38,741 nucleotides of DNA from Lysobacteraceae bacterium (GTDB lineage Bacteria; Pseudomonadota; Gammaproteobacteria; Xanthomonadales; Xanthomonadaceae). Made by a program: the position numbers and the translations under genes. The DNA lies in the NCBI GenBank assembly GCA_030681035.1, contig JAUXUI010000142.1, positions 1 through 38,741 on the forward strand, read 5' to 3'. Below, piece by piece: positions 16,497-24,912 of this stretch. Within the stretch, counting starts at the first letter, position 1, and each line of letters opens with the position of its first letter. A model generated the notes under the pieces. It made no database searches, had not been told where the DNA came from, and worked only from the letters and a program-made list of their open reading frames with translations.

Positions 16497-16940
16497 ATGA
16501 AAGCACGCATGTTGTTTCCTGCCCTGCTGGGCTTGCTGGTGCTGGCCACCCCAGCCCGCGCCGAGCAGCCGATAGCCGATATCCCGCAGCGTCTGCAGAT
16601 GTTCATCAAGGCCAGCAACGATCACGATGTCGAGGCATTAGTGCAGGCCACTGCGCCGGGCCTGCGCTGGATGAGCGTCGAGCATGACAAACTGAATATA
16701 GAAGTCGTTGGCCACGACGACCTGCGCAGTTGGCTGCATGGGTACTTCAAGGCCACCCCCGATGCGCGCTCCAGCATCGGGCCGATCACGGTTGATGGCC
16801 ATTTCGCCAGCGTAGTGGAAACCGCCAGCTACACCGACGCTGACGGCAAGCCGGCACAACAATCCTCGCTCAGCGTTTACGAGTTTGGCAGCGATGGCCT
16901 GATTCGCAATGTGTGGTATTTTCCGGCGCACGCGCAGTGA
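16497..16940 (+). CDS. Secreted NTF2/SnoaL-like protein
   Basis: A 147-residue protein with a signal peptide (residues 1-22, ending ARA) and a compact domain resembling the SnoaL/NTF2-like fold: helix PQRLQMFIKASNDHDVEALVQAT, then LRWMSVEHDKLNIEVVGHDDLRSWLHGYF, then strands ending SDGLIRNVWYFPAHAQ. Such domains bind small ligands or act as enzymes; no catalytic set can be named. It lies 36 bases after hslU, and its stop overlaps the GTG start of the DUF971 gene, so it is probably cotranscribed with both. Confidence 0.75.
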   Translation: MKARMLFPALLGLLVLATPARAEQPIADIPQRLQMFIKASNDHDVEALVQATAPGLRWMSVEHDKLNIEVVGHDDLRSWLHGYFKATPDARSSIGPITVDGHFASVVETASYTDADGKPAQQSSLSVYEFGSDGLIRNVWYFPAHAQ

Positions 16941-17296
16941 GCAAGCCTCGGCCGACCGATATCATTTTGCACCGTGCCTCGCACACCTTGGAGGTCGCGT
17001 TCGACAGTGGCGAGCGGTTTCAGTTGCCATTCGAATACCTGCGGGTGGAATCCCCGAGTGCCGAAGTGCAGGGCCATGGCCCGGGGCAGAAGGTGCTGGT
17101 CGCCGGCAAACGCGGCGTAGGCATCGATGCGGTTGAGCCGATCGGCCACTATGCGGTGTTGCTGCGTTTTTCCGATGGTCACGCCAGTGGCATTTTCAGT
17201 TGGGAAACCCTGCACACCCTCGGCCGTGAGCAGGACCAGCGCTGGTCCGGTTATCTTGCCGCCGTCGAGGCCGCAAACGTCTCGCGCGATGCCTGA
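16937..17296 (+). CDS. DUF971 / gamma-butyrobetaine hydroxylase N-domain-like protein
   Basis: A 119-residue protein of the DUF971 family: PTDIILHRASHTLEVAFDSG, then LPFEYLRVESPSAEV and the closing strand-helix GHYAVLLRFSDGHASGIFSWETLHTLG. The fold is the N-terminal domain of gamma-butyrobetaine hydroxylase and also occurs beside Mrp/ApbC iron-sulfur proteins; its function alone is unclear. Placement just downstream of hslU is, as I recall, common in proteobacteria. GTG 16937 is chosen because it overlaps the upstream stop (GTGA) and gives the family N-terminus. Confidence 0.87.
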   Translation: MSKPRPTDIILHRASHTLEVAFDSGERFQLPFEYLRVESPSAEVQGHGPGQKVLVAGKRGVGIDAVEPIGHYAVLLRFSDGHASGIFSWETLHTLGREQDQRWSGYLAAVEAANVSRDA

Positions 17297-17308
17297 AGGT
17301 ACACTGCC

Positions 17309-17956
17309 GTGAAACCCCATCAACACCGTTTCCTTGAATTGGCGCTGGCACGCGAGGCCTTGCGCTTTGGAGAGTTCACGCTCAAATCCGGGCGCAGCAG
17401 TCCGTATTTTTTCAATGCCGGGCGCTTTGACAGCGGTGCCGCGCTGGCAACTTTGGGTGAATGTTATGCCGACGCACTCGCAGCCAGCGGCATTGCGTTT
17501 GATGGTCTGTTCGGGCCGGCCTACAAAGGCATCCCCCTGGCCACCGCGCTGGCGCTGGCGCTGGCATCACGTGGCCGCGATCTGCCGCTGAGCTTCAACC
17601 GCAAGGAAGTCAAAGCGCACGGCGAGGGTGGCAGCCTGATCGGGGCGCCGCTGCGTGGCCGGGTGCTGATTGTTGATGACGTGATTACTGCCGGCACCGC
17701 CATTCGTGAATCTATCGCCATCATTCAGCAAGCGGGAGCTGAAGTTGCCGGCATTGTGCTGGCGCTTGATCGCCAGGAACGCGGCCAGAACGATCAACGC
17801 TCGGCAGCACAAGAAGTCGCCGATACCTTCGCGATTCCGGTGTGTGCCATCGCCAGCCTGGACGCGCTGTTGCAGTTTGCCGGCACGCAGCCCGATATGG
17901 CACTGCAACGGGATCGGCTTTTGCAGTATCGTGAGCAATACGGTTGCAGTAAGTGA
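17309..17956 (+). CDS. pyrE: Orotate phosphoribosyltransferase
   Basis: A 215-residue enzyme converting orotate and PRPP to orotidine 5'-phosphate in pyrimidine synthesis. The PRPP-binding signature [14 protein letters not shown] lies near residues 118-131. The N-terminal [19 protein letters not shown], the [10 protein letters not shown] loop and the catalytic-loop segment [11 protein letters not shown] match the family. It starts with GTG 12 bases after the DUF971 stop codon. The next gene begins 8 bases beyond its own stop. Confidence 0.96.
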   Translation: MKPHQHRFLELALAREALRFGEFTLKSGRSSPYFFNAGRFDSGAALATLGECYADALAASGIAFDGLFGPAYKGIPLATALALALASRGRDLPLSFNRKEVKAHGEGGSLIGAPLRGRVLIVDDVITAGTAIRESIAIIQQAGAEVAGIVLALDRQERGQNDQRSAAQEVADTFAIPVCAIASLDALLQFAGTQPDMALQRDRLLQYREQYGCSK

Positions 17957-17964
17957 GGCCGCAG

Positions 17965-18624
17965 ATGCGCATCTCATGGATCATGATATTGCTTGCCATC
18001 ATTTTGGCGGCACCTGCCGTGCAGGCGCAAAATGACCCGGCGCCCAAGCTCTACCGCTGGACTGACAAGGACGGCAAGGAACACTACACCGACAGTCTGC
18101 CTGCCGAGGCGGTTGATGCCGCGCGAGCCGAGTTGAACAAGGCCAGCGGCAGCACCGTGTCGAAAGTCGAAAGGGCGATGACCGACGACGAACGTGCGCA
18201 GAAGGCGCGTGAAGCCGAGGCGGCTGCCGCAGCGGCCAAAATCGAAGCCGACAGGCTACAAAATGATCGCACTCTGCTTTCGTCCTATTCCAGCGAGAGC
18301 GAGTTGCAGAAGACCTACAGCGATCGACTGATATTGGTCGAGGAGTCGGTGAAATCGGCGCAGGTGGGCATCAACAGCCAGCGTGGCAGCCTGGCCAGTC
18401 TGCTGGCGCATGCCACCGACCGCGAGCTGGCCGGGCAGGCCGTTGATGCGCGCACGCTCGAAAATCTTGGTGATGCCCATCGCCAGTTGGGTGAGCAAAA
18501 GATCGTTTTGCAGCGTCGCGAAGCGGAACGCAATGCCCTGCAAAATGAACTCGATGACTTGCTGGCGCGTTACCGCGAACTGAAGGCCAACCCGCCGGTA
18601 GAACCCGGGGGCTCGACACCGTAG
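17965..18624 (+). CDS. DUF4124 domain exported coiled-coil protein
   Basis: A 219-residue protein with a signal peptide (MRISWIMILLAIILAAPAVQAQ) and a short DUF4124 domain directly after it, marked YRWTDKDGKEHYTDSLP. The rest is highly charged and alanine-rich, with two likely coiled-coil stretches (about 65-110 and 165-205). It is expected in the periplasm; function is unknown. ATG 17965 is preferred because GAGG lies six bases upstream and the signal peptide starts there. A GTG at 17953 would add four residues and overlap pyrE. Confidence 0.8.
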   Translation: MRISWIMILLAIILAAPAVQAQNDPAPKLYRWTDKDGKEHYTDSLPAEAVDAARAELNKASGSTVSKVERAMTDDERAQKAREAEAAAAAAKIEADRLQNDRTLLSSYSSESELQKTYSDRLILVEESVKSAQVGINSQRGSLASLLAHATDRELAGQAVDARTLENLGDAHRQLGEQKIVLQRREAERNALQNELDDLLARYRELKANPPVEPGGSTP

Positions 18625-18749
18625 CCCAATTTCGACGTCTGATTCAGGCGCGTAGTGGTGTTGCCAGACAGCACCGATTTTGCCGTGAAACGATACCGTC
18701 AGCACACGGCGATGGTTGGTCGTTTGTTCCCGCCGGCATGGCATTGCTT

Positions 18750-18820
18750 GTCGCCCACAGGGTGGGCTCCTACAGTGGTAGGGTTCCGCTTTTTCTGTAG
18801 GAGCTCACCCTGTGAGCGAC
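18750..18820. repeat. REP inverted pair after the DUF4124 gene
   Basis: Left arm 18750-18774 has inner stem GCCCAC/GTGGGC. Right arm 18796-18820 has the compensated variant GCTCAC/GTGAGC. A run of T precedes the right arm. Confidence 0.8.
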
Positions 18821-18879
18821 CGAGCGCGCTGCGCAGCGGAAAAGTGTCGGGGCGTAACCCCGCGTAACCGCGTAGCGGT

Positions 18880-18960
18880 GGAACCGACATTCAGACTTGG
18901 ATGTTCTTGGCGCTTTTCCTTTGCGCTTTTCGCGCCCTTTGCGGACCAGAAGCTTTACGC
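18880..18960 (-). repeat. CGCAAAG-type repeat, copy 2 (reverse)
   Basis: On the minus strand it begins GCGTAAAGCTTCTGGTCCGC and runs to an end containing AACATCCAAGTCTG. Copy 3 at 23686-23761 shares about 80 bases with it, including that same end, in the opposite orientation. Confidence 0.65.
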
Positions 18961-18987
18961 TTTTTCCCGAGGTCCCGAGGTCCCGAG

Positions 18988-20889
18988 CTACACATGCCGG
19001 TAGCGTTCGTACACCTCGTTGATCTGCGGCATCGCCCGCTCGAATGCAGCGATCACCGCCGGATCGAAGTGTTTGCCGGATTGCTCGCGCAGGTAGTCCA
19101 GCCCCCGTTGCAGTGACCATGCTTCCTTGTAGGGACGTTTCGAGGTCAGTGCGTCGAAGACATCCGCTACCGCGACGATGCGTGCTGCCAACGGAATGTC
19201 GCGGCCGCGAGTGCCTGCGGGGTAGCCGCCTCCGTCAAACCACTCGTGGTGACCTTCAGCGATATCGATGGCGATTTTGAACAGATCGCGTGAGCTTTCC
19301 GGCAACTGCCCGGCGCAGGCGCGCAGCACGCTGCCGCCGATCAGCGGGTGCATCCGCATCTCGGTGCGCTCCGCATCGGACAAATGACCCGGCTTGAGCA
19401 GGATCGAGTCGGGCACACCCACTTTGCCGATATCGTGCATCGAGGCGAAACGCAGCACATCGCGGGCAAAACCGGGCGGCAACACTTCGCTGCTATCGGT
19501 CTTGTCGATGAATTGTCGGGCGATGGCATGCGCGTAATGGCTCATCCGGATCAGATGATTGCCGGTTTCCGGGTCGCGGCTCTCTGCCAATTTCGATAAG
19601 CCGTTGACGGCGGCCAACAGTAATTGTTCCGAAAGCGCGCTCTTTTCGAAACCATGGGCGATTACGGGTGCCAGATTGCCAAGCAGTGCCTGCGCATCAT
19701 GCGAAAACGCGTTGGCGCTACGTGCTGCCAGCACCAGAGTGAACCCGGGGCCGGATTCGCTGGGCAAACTCAGCACCAGTACCGTTTGAAAACCTTGTGC
19801 GGACAACGCTGTTGCAACATCGGGCAGGGCGAAGCTGGCTTCGTAAACCGCAAAACGCTTGTTCGATTTCAGGTCGGCCTGTTCGGCCATGTCGAAGCCG
19901 TGGCCGGGCAACTCGGGGAACTGCTCACGCAACTGCACGCTGCGCGAGTCAGGATCATTGTCGTACAAGCCCAGCCAGTCGGCGGGTAAAAATGCGCCCA
20001 AGGCATCACGCACCTCGCGTGCGGTTGCATGCAGGTCGGCACCACGCTGAATACCATCGAGCAGACGCAGCACGGCACCCATGCGGGTTGACACGGTATT
20101 TATTGCGGTATTGAGCGAGCCCAGTTCATCATTGGAGCGGTCCGGAATCTGATGGCCAAAGTAGCCACGGGCAATCTGTTCGCAACCGTGTTGCGTGGTA
20201 CCTACCCGCCGTGTCAGTGAACGTATCAACACGATGATGCCCAGCGCACTCACGATCAGTGTCAGCATAACCCCCCATTGCCCAACCAGGCGCGCGTGGC
20301 GTTGATGCGATTTGATGACCTGTTGCAGCGATGAACTGATTTGGGAAATGTGCCCGGCGAGATCGCCTGATTGCTCGACGATATGGCGTGCCGCCCACTC
20401 CAGGCGCGGTTCATCGGCATCAGGGCCCAATGCCTGCTGCAACTGTTTGCGGTAACTGCGCCAGAAGTCGCGTAGCGGATCAAAGCGCGGGTCGGTGCCG
20501 GCGGCAGACGGCCCCAGCAACAGCAGCGCCCACGGCGTTTGCTCCATGCGGCTGCGTTGATCGCTCAGTGACGCAAAAAGCGTTTCTACTTGCTCTACAT
20601 CATCCTTGAGCTGCGCGAAGTAGAGGGTGGTGTCGCGGAAGTAATCGGGATAGTCGCGCGGCGCATTGCGCAAGTAGCGTTCGGCATCGGAATGATAACG
20701 CGCAACCAGGGTATCGAGGCGACGAAGATCGGCCATCAGCGATTGGTCACGTTGACTCAGCGCCAATGCCCAGGCGCTGAATGCCAAGGCCAGCAGCATC
20801 AGCACAAACAGGCCGCCCAAACCGCCGACCAGCAAGATGCGCAGGCGATAACGGCCAAGCCGTGCAATCCGTGCGCGCAAGCCACTCAC
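18988..20889 (-). CDS. HD-GYP domain protein with membrane sensor region
   Basis: A 633-residue inner-membrane signalling protein. Order of parts: TM1 (about 17-42), a periplasmic helical sensor (45-200), TM2 (about 204-225), a HAMP-like linker (CEQIARGYFGHQIPDRSNDELG), a GAF-like domain (about 265-415) and a C-terminal HD-GYP domain. The catalytic signatures are intact: H485-D486 in MHDIGKVG and GYP at 555-557 in HHEWFDGGGYP. HD-GYP proteins hydrolyse cyclic-di-GMP, and the intact motifs suggest an active phosphodiesterase. It is transcribed alone, divergent from copA. A perfect palindrome lies 70 bases upstream. Confidence 0.93.
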   Translation of the reverse strand: MSGLRARIARLGRYRLRILLVGGLGGLFVLMLLALAFSAWALALSQRDQSLMADLRRLDTLVARYHSDAERYLRNAPRDYPDYFRDTTLYFAQLKDDVEQVETLFASLSDQRSRMEQTPWALLLLGPSAAGTDPRFDPLRDFWRSYRKQLQQALGPDADEPRLEWAARHIVEQSGDLAGHISQISSSLQQVIKSHQRHARLVGQWGVMLTLIVSALGIIVLIRSLTRRVGTTQHGCEQIARGYFGHQIPDRSNDELGSLNTAINTVSTRMGAVLRLLDGIQRGADLHATAREVRDALGAFLPADWLGLYDNDPDSRSVQLREQFPELPGHGFDMAEQADLKSNKRFAVYEASFALPDVATALSAQGFQTVLVLSLPSESGPGFTLVLAARSANAFSHDAQALLGNLAPVIAHGFEKSALSEQLLLAAVNGLSKLAESRDPETGNHLIRMSHYAHAIARQFIDKTDSSEVLPPGFARDVLRFASMHDIGKVGVPDSILLKPGHLSDAERTEMRMHPLIGGSVLRACAGQLPESSRDLFKIAIDIAEGHHEWFDGGGYPAGTRGRDIPLAARIVAVADVFDALTSKRPYKEAWSLQRGLDYLREQSGKHFDPAVIAAFERAMPQINEVYERYRHV

Positions 20890-21242
20890 GGGGATGCACC
20901 ATTGTCGATAGCATGTAAAGAATCAGCGAATACATCCGCAGACACAGCAAAAAGCATCACGTTACCCCCGTAACGTTTTCCCCCGCTGGCATTATCCATG
21001 CGAGTGCGTAGACATAGTGTAGAGCACTGGTAGACAGTGGGCGAAATGATGAGTTCCCCGTTCGGTTGGTTGGCATCTGCACAGACTGGCTCGTATCGCA
21101 TCTTGCCGGTTTGTCGGGTGCTGGTTGTGTGCTTTTTGATACAAAATATGGCATTGGTTCAGTTGCGCTGGATTCATCGCACTACACTCAACAGGCTGCT
21201 GGAATGTTGTCCGATGCTTGCTGCGCTATCGAAGGATTGAAC
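20890..21242. other. Divergent HD-GYP/copA intergenic region
   Basis: About 350 bases with no convincing gene. Besides the dyad at 20959-20976, it contains CACTG-GTAGA-CAGTG near 21028-21042. No CueR-type operator was recognised in front of copA. Confidence 0.4.
20959..20976. promoter_or_regulatory. Perfect palindrome ACGTTAC-N4-GTAACGT
   Basis: Exact 7-bp arms around CCCC, 70 bases upstream of the HD-GYP start and 267 bases upstream of copA. The form suggests a binding site for a dimeric regulator, or a terminator-like structure. The binder is unknown. Confidence 0.45.
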
Positions 21243-23606
21243 ATGACCATGCACGATCCGCATTCACACTCCCCGACGCAGGGCACGCACACTTGTTGCT
21301 CCGGCCATGCCGCAGTTGCCGGGGCAACCGTGTTGGACCCCGTTTGTGGCATGAAGGTTGATCCGGCCACGTCGAAACACCGCGCCGAACACGGCGGCAA
21401 GACCTATCATTTTTGTTCCGCACGTTGCCATGATCGATTCATTGCCGACCCCTTGCAATATCTTTCGGCGAAGCCAGAAACTGCCCCAGCGGCAGTGCCC
21501 GCCGGCACGATGTTCATCTGTCCGATGCACCCGCAGATTCGTCAGGATCATCCCGGCACGTGCCCGATCTGCGGGATGGCGCTGGAGCCGGAGATGCCTG
21601 GTGTTGAGGACGACGACAACCCCGAACTGCGCGACTTCAGCCGACGTTTCTGGTACACGCTGCCGCTATCGGTGGTGGTGTTGGCATTGGCGATGTTTGG
21701 CCATCGCCTGCCATTGCTGTCCGCCGATATGCGGACCTGGATCGAGCTGGTTTTGAGTACCCCGGTGGTGCTGTGGGCAGGCTGGCCATTTTTTGTGCGC
21801 TGCATCGCCTCGATTCGCAACCGCGCGCCCAATATGTGGACGCTGATCGGCATCGGTGTGTCAGCAGCGTTTGCTTACAGCGTGGTGGCGACGCTTGCGC
21901 CGGAACTTTTCCCGGTCTCGTTTCGTGAGCACGGCCGGGTCGGTGTGTACTTTGAAGCCGCTGCGGTGATCGTGTCACTGACCTTGCTCGGCCAGTTGCT
22001 GGAACTGAAGGCACGCTCGAAGACCTCGGCGGCGATCAAGGCGCTGCTCGGGCTGGCGCCCAAGACCGCGCGCCGGCTGCGCGACGACGGTAGCGAAGAG
22101 GACGTTGAGCTGAGCCATGTCCATGTCGGTGATCGCCTGCGCGTGCGCCCTGGCGAGAAAGTGCCAGTGGACGGAGAAGTGATCGAGGGCCGCTCGCACA
22201 TCGATGAGTCGATGCTGACCGGTGAACCGATGCCAGTCGAAAAGTCGGTTGGTTCGGCGGTGATCGGCGCCACCCTCAATGGCACCGGCAGTCTGGTGAT
22301 TCGCGCCGGCAAAGTGGGTTCGCAGACGGTGCTCGCGCAGATCGTGCAAATGGTGGTGCAGGCGCAACGCTCGCGTGCGCCGATGCAGCGCATGGCTGAC
22401 AAAGTGGCGTACTGGTTTGTGCTCGCGGTACTCACGGCTTCGGTTATCACATTTTTTGCATGGGGCTGGTTCGGCCCCGAACCGGCGTGGACGTTTGCGG
22501 TGCTCAACGCGGTTTCGGTGCTGATCATCGCCTGCCCCTGCGCACTGGGCCTGGCCACACCAATGTCGATCATGGTTGCCACCGGGCGTGCGGCTCAGGC
22601 CGGCGTGCTGTTCCGCGATGCCGAGGCGATCGAGAACCTGCGCAAGATCGATACCCTGATCGTGGACAAGACCGGCACCCTGACCGAAGGGCGCCCAACG
22701 TTTCGCAGCATCGTGCCGGCGGACGGCTTCAGCGAGGATGAAGTGCTGCATCTCGCCGCCAGCCTCGATCAGGGCAGCGAGCACCCGCTCGCCGAAGCCA
22801 TCGTTGCCGAGGCGCGACGTCGTGAACTGCGCTTGCAAACGGCGGAGGCGTTCGAATCGGCCACCGGCATCGGCGTGCGCGGCGTGGTCAATGGCCGCAA
22901 ACTCGCCATCGGCAACAGCGAATTGATGCGTGACGCCGGCGTCGATCCCACGGCGATGCACGCGACTGCCGAAGCGCTGCGCGATGAGGGTGCCAGCGTC
23001 ATGTTTCTCGCTGTCGATGGGCAATTGGCCGGGCTGATCGCGGTCGCGGACCCAATAAAAGCATCCACAGCGGAAGCGATCAAGGCACTGCATGACGCCG
23101 GCCTGCGCATCGTGATGGCGACCGGCGACGGCCTCACCACCGCCAACGCGGTGGCGCGCCAACTCGGTATCGATGAGGTGCATGGTGAAGTGCGGCCGGC
23201 GGACAAGATCGCGCTGGTGCAGCGGCTCAAGGCCGAGGGGCGCAAAGTGGCAATGGCTGGCGATGGCATCAACGACGCGCCGGCACTGGCCGGTGCCGAT
23301 GTCGGCATTGCCATGGGCACCGGCACCGACGTGGCGATGTCCAGCGCACAGGTGACGCTGGTCAAGGGCGACCTGCGCGGGATTTTGCGCGCGCGCGAGA
23401 TTTCCAGCGCCACCGTGGCCAACATGAAGCAGAACCTCGCCTTCGCCTTCCTGTACAACGCGCTCGGCGTGCCGATTGCGGCCGGCGTGCTGTATCCGCT
23501 GTTCGGCCTGTTGCTCAGCCCGATGATCGCGGCGCTGGCAATGAGCCTGAGTTCGGTGTCGGTAGTCAGCAATGCGCTGCGGCTGGGGCGCAGTGGGCCG
23601 CGATGA
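21243..23606 (+). CDS. copA: Copper-exporting P1B-type ATPase
   Basis: A 787-residue ATP-driven exporter of Cu(I)/Ag(I) from the cytoplasm. A His-rich start is followed by a YHS domain (DPVCGMKVD ... TYHFCSARC) and a heavy-metal-binding domain ([12 protein letters not shown] ... [10 protein letters not shown]). No GMxCxxC HMA domain is present. The core has the P1B marks: TGEP in the actuator domain, CPC at 431-433 in the metal path, DKTGT with phosphorylated D475, the EHPLAEAI histidine and [11 protein letters not shown]. Eight membrane helices fit the pattern. ATG 21243 is chosen because AAGGA precedes it; the open frame further upstream (from 21066) has no domain. The cusCBA-like operon follows on the same strand. 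Confidence 0.93.
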   Translation: MTMHDPHSHSPTQGTHTCCSGHAAVAGATVLDPVCGMKVDPATSKHRAEHGGKTYHFCSARCHDRFIADPLQYLSAKPETAPAAVPAGTMFICPMHPQIRQDHPGTCPICGMALEPEMPGVEDDDNPELRDFSRRFWYTLPLSVVVLALAMFGHRLPLLSADMRTWIELVLSTPVVLWAGWPFFVRCIASIRNRAPNMWTLIGIGVSAAFAYSVVATLAPELFPVSFREHGRVGVYFEAAAVIVSLTLLGQLLELKARSKTSAAIKALLGLAPKTARRLRDDGSEEDVELSHVHVGDRLRVRPGEKVPVDGEVIEGRSHIDESMLTGEPMPVEKSVGSAVIGATLNGTGSLVIRAGKVGSQTVLAQIVQMVVQAQRSRAPMQRMADKVAYWFVLAVLTASVITFFAWGWFGPEPAWTFAVLNAVSVLIIACPCALGLATPMSIMVATGRAAQAGVLFRDAEAIENLRKIDTLIVDKTGTLTEGRPTFRSIVPADGFSEDEVLHLAASLDQGSEHPLAEAIVAEARRRELRLQTAEAFESATGIGVRGVVNGRKLAIGNSELMRDAGVDPTAMHATAEALRDEGASVMFLAVDGQLAGLIAVADPIKASTAEAIKALHDAGLRIVMATGDGLTTANAVARQLGIDEVHGEVRPADKIALVQRLKAEGRKVAMAGDGINDAPALAGADVGIAMGTGTDVAMSSAQVTLVKGDLRGILRAREISSATVANMKQNLAFAFLYNALGVPIAAGVLYPLFGLLLSPMIAALAMSLSSVSVVSNALRLGRSGPR

Positions 23607-23685
23607 ACACCGATCCGATTCGGTGTCGCGAGCGGCCTGTTTCGGAGGCTGAAACTGCACACGGGCCATGAACCCGACGGTCGGA

Positions 23686-23761
23686 GCGTAAAGCTTTTGA
23701 TCCGCAAAGGACGCCAAGAGCGCAAAGGAAAAGCGCAAAAAACATCCAAGTCTGGATGTCT
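23686..23761 (+). repeat. CGCAAAG-type repeat, copy 3
   Basis: Begins GCGTAAAGCTTTTGATCCGC and ends with AACATCCAAGTCTGGATGTC. It is a forward copy of the 18880-18960 element. A shorter, degenerate echo (CCACAAAGAACGC) follows to about 23795. Confidence 0.65.
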
Positions 23762-23849
23762 CCCGATCCACAAAGAACGCAACGGGCGCAGAAAGGCATT
23801 GGCCAGAATACCGTGCTCTTGGTTGCCCACAGGGTGTCCAACGCATTAT

Positions 23850-23918
23850 GTCGCCCACAGGATGGGCTCCTACAGAGGAGCGCAGCCGGTTTTTGTAGGA
23901 GCCCACCCTGTGGGCGAC
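23850..23918. repeat. REP inverted pair between copA and the cus operon
   Basis: Left arm 23850-23874 (GTCGCCCACAGGATGGGCTC..., one inner-stem mismatch), right arm 23894-23918. A partial extra unit (TGCCCACAGGGTG) lies at about 23824-23836. Confidence 0.8.
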
Positions 23919-23935
23919 AGTTGTGGCAACGGCGC

Positions 23936-24303
23936 AGTGGGATGAAACGGAGAAGCAGGCACGTAGCGCATGGCGACGGCATGGGCAGATTTTTGCCCCA
24001 TGCAAAATCTGCATTCTCCACATCCCCGTGGGTCATGCCGGACGACTGCATGGATGCAGGAGGTACGACTCGATGGATGCATGAGGTAGGGCAGCGCAAG
24101 GAGCAGTTGCCGAGGTAGGGCCGCGTCTGGAACAGCGGCCGAGAGCAACGCAGGAGCAGTTGCCGAATGTGCGGGCCAAGTGCGACAACGCGCCGTAAAG
24201 CACGTTCGACCCGGCGCAAGGCGTTTTCGGCCCTTTTCCGCCCTGTGAGGACCTCGCCGGCCGCAGACTGGTGAAAGCTTTGCCTTGAAGCGACACCGCC
24301 GCA
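23936..24303. repeat. Long intergenic repeat, copy B, expanded
   Basis: Its left block (GATGAAACGG) and right 63-base block (24180-24242) match copy A (14880-15055), but about 200 extra bases separate them. The extra part holds two overlapping hairpins (23979-24012) and a direct repeat of GGAGCAGTTGCCGA (24100-24113 and 24152-24165). No gene is seen between copA and 24450. Confidence 0.55.
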
Positions 24304-24449
24304 GGCCGGTGAAAGCCTCCGTTTCGATCCAATGCACTCGCCTCGGCGCAATACACAGCCCCAATTGAAAGGTTCATTGAGAGCGCTCTCTCTTGCGCAT
24401 CCATTGCGCAGCGCAGCGGAGCAACACAGTTGGCGATATACTGAATTCC

Positions 24450-24851
24450 ATGACGTCTAGATCCGCCAAGCGTGTGTTCGCCATCGCCGGCCGTTTGCTG
24501 CTGGTGGTGGCGCTGCTGTTTGCGACCGGGCCGTGGGCCGGGTTGCTGGCGGCGACGCGAACGGCCGATTGCGCGCACATGATGAGCACGATGCAACACA
24601 GTGCTGGCAACGGCGCTGATTGCTGTGCGGAAATGGGTGGCGATCACGGCATGCCCGATTGCGGCAAACAGGCCGCGTCATGCAGCGGCATCTGCCAAGC
24701 GATGTGTGGCCTGGTCGGCACCTGCACGGTGCCGGCAGCGGCTGCGTTCCCCGGTTTTGCGATGCGCATCGCAACGCCGCTTGCGGATGCGGGCGTGAGC
24801 GTGCGCTCGTTGTCCGCGGCCCCCGCGCTGAGGCCCCCGATTTCCCTCTGA
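24450..24851 (+). CDS. Exported Cys/Met/His-rich protein, DUF2946/CopL-like
   Basis: A 133-residue protein. The N-terminus is basic, then strongly hydrophobic to about residue 34 (LLLVVALLFATGPWAGLLAA), a signal peptide or anchor. The middle is rich in soft-metal ligands: CAHMMSTMQH, DCCAEMGGDHGMPDC and the CSGICQAMCGLVGTC cluster. The tail ends RPP. This layout resembles small DUF2946/CopL-type proteins that precede copper resistance genes; assignment is by appearance. It lies 61 bases before the CusC-like gene on the same strand, so a role in periplasmic Cu/Ag binding or in control of the operon is likely. ATG 24450 opens the signal peptide. Confidence 0.68.
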   Translation: MTSRSAKRVFAIAGRLLLVVALLFATGPWAGLLAATRTADCAHMMSTMQHSAGNGADCCAEMGGDHGMPDCGKQAASCSGICQAMCGLVGTCTVPAAAAFPGFAMRIATPLADAGVSVRSLSAAPALRPPISL

Positions 24852-24912
24852 TTGCCTGACTGCACCGGTTGCTTCAGCGACCGGCCGATGTTTGCAATGG
24901 ATGGAAATCGCC

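Noticed and set aside
12735-23918. CRISPR array, because of repeated 25-base units
   Set aside because: Units occur as isolated inverted pairs in separate intergenic gaps, without regular spacers or cas genes. They are REP elements.
21975-24023. 682-codon minus-strand frame across copA and the repeats
   Set aside because: Antisense to copA. Its end is made of repeat sequence, and the His/Gln/Arg-rich translation is typical of shadow frames.
24437-24442. TATACT as -10 box of the cus operon
   Set aside because: No -35 element or MerR-type dyad at a suitable distance, and a start here would leave almost no leader. Not strong enough to annotate.
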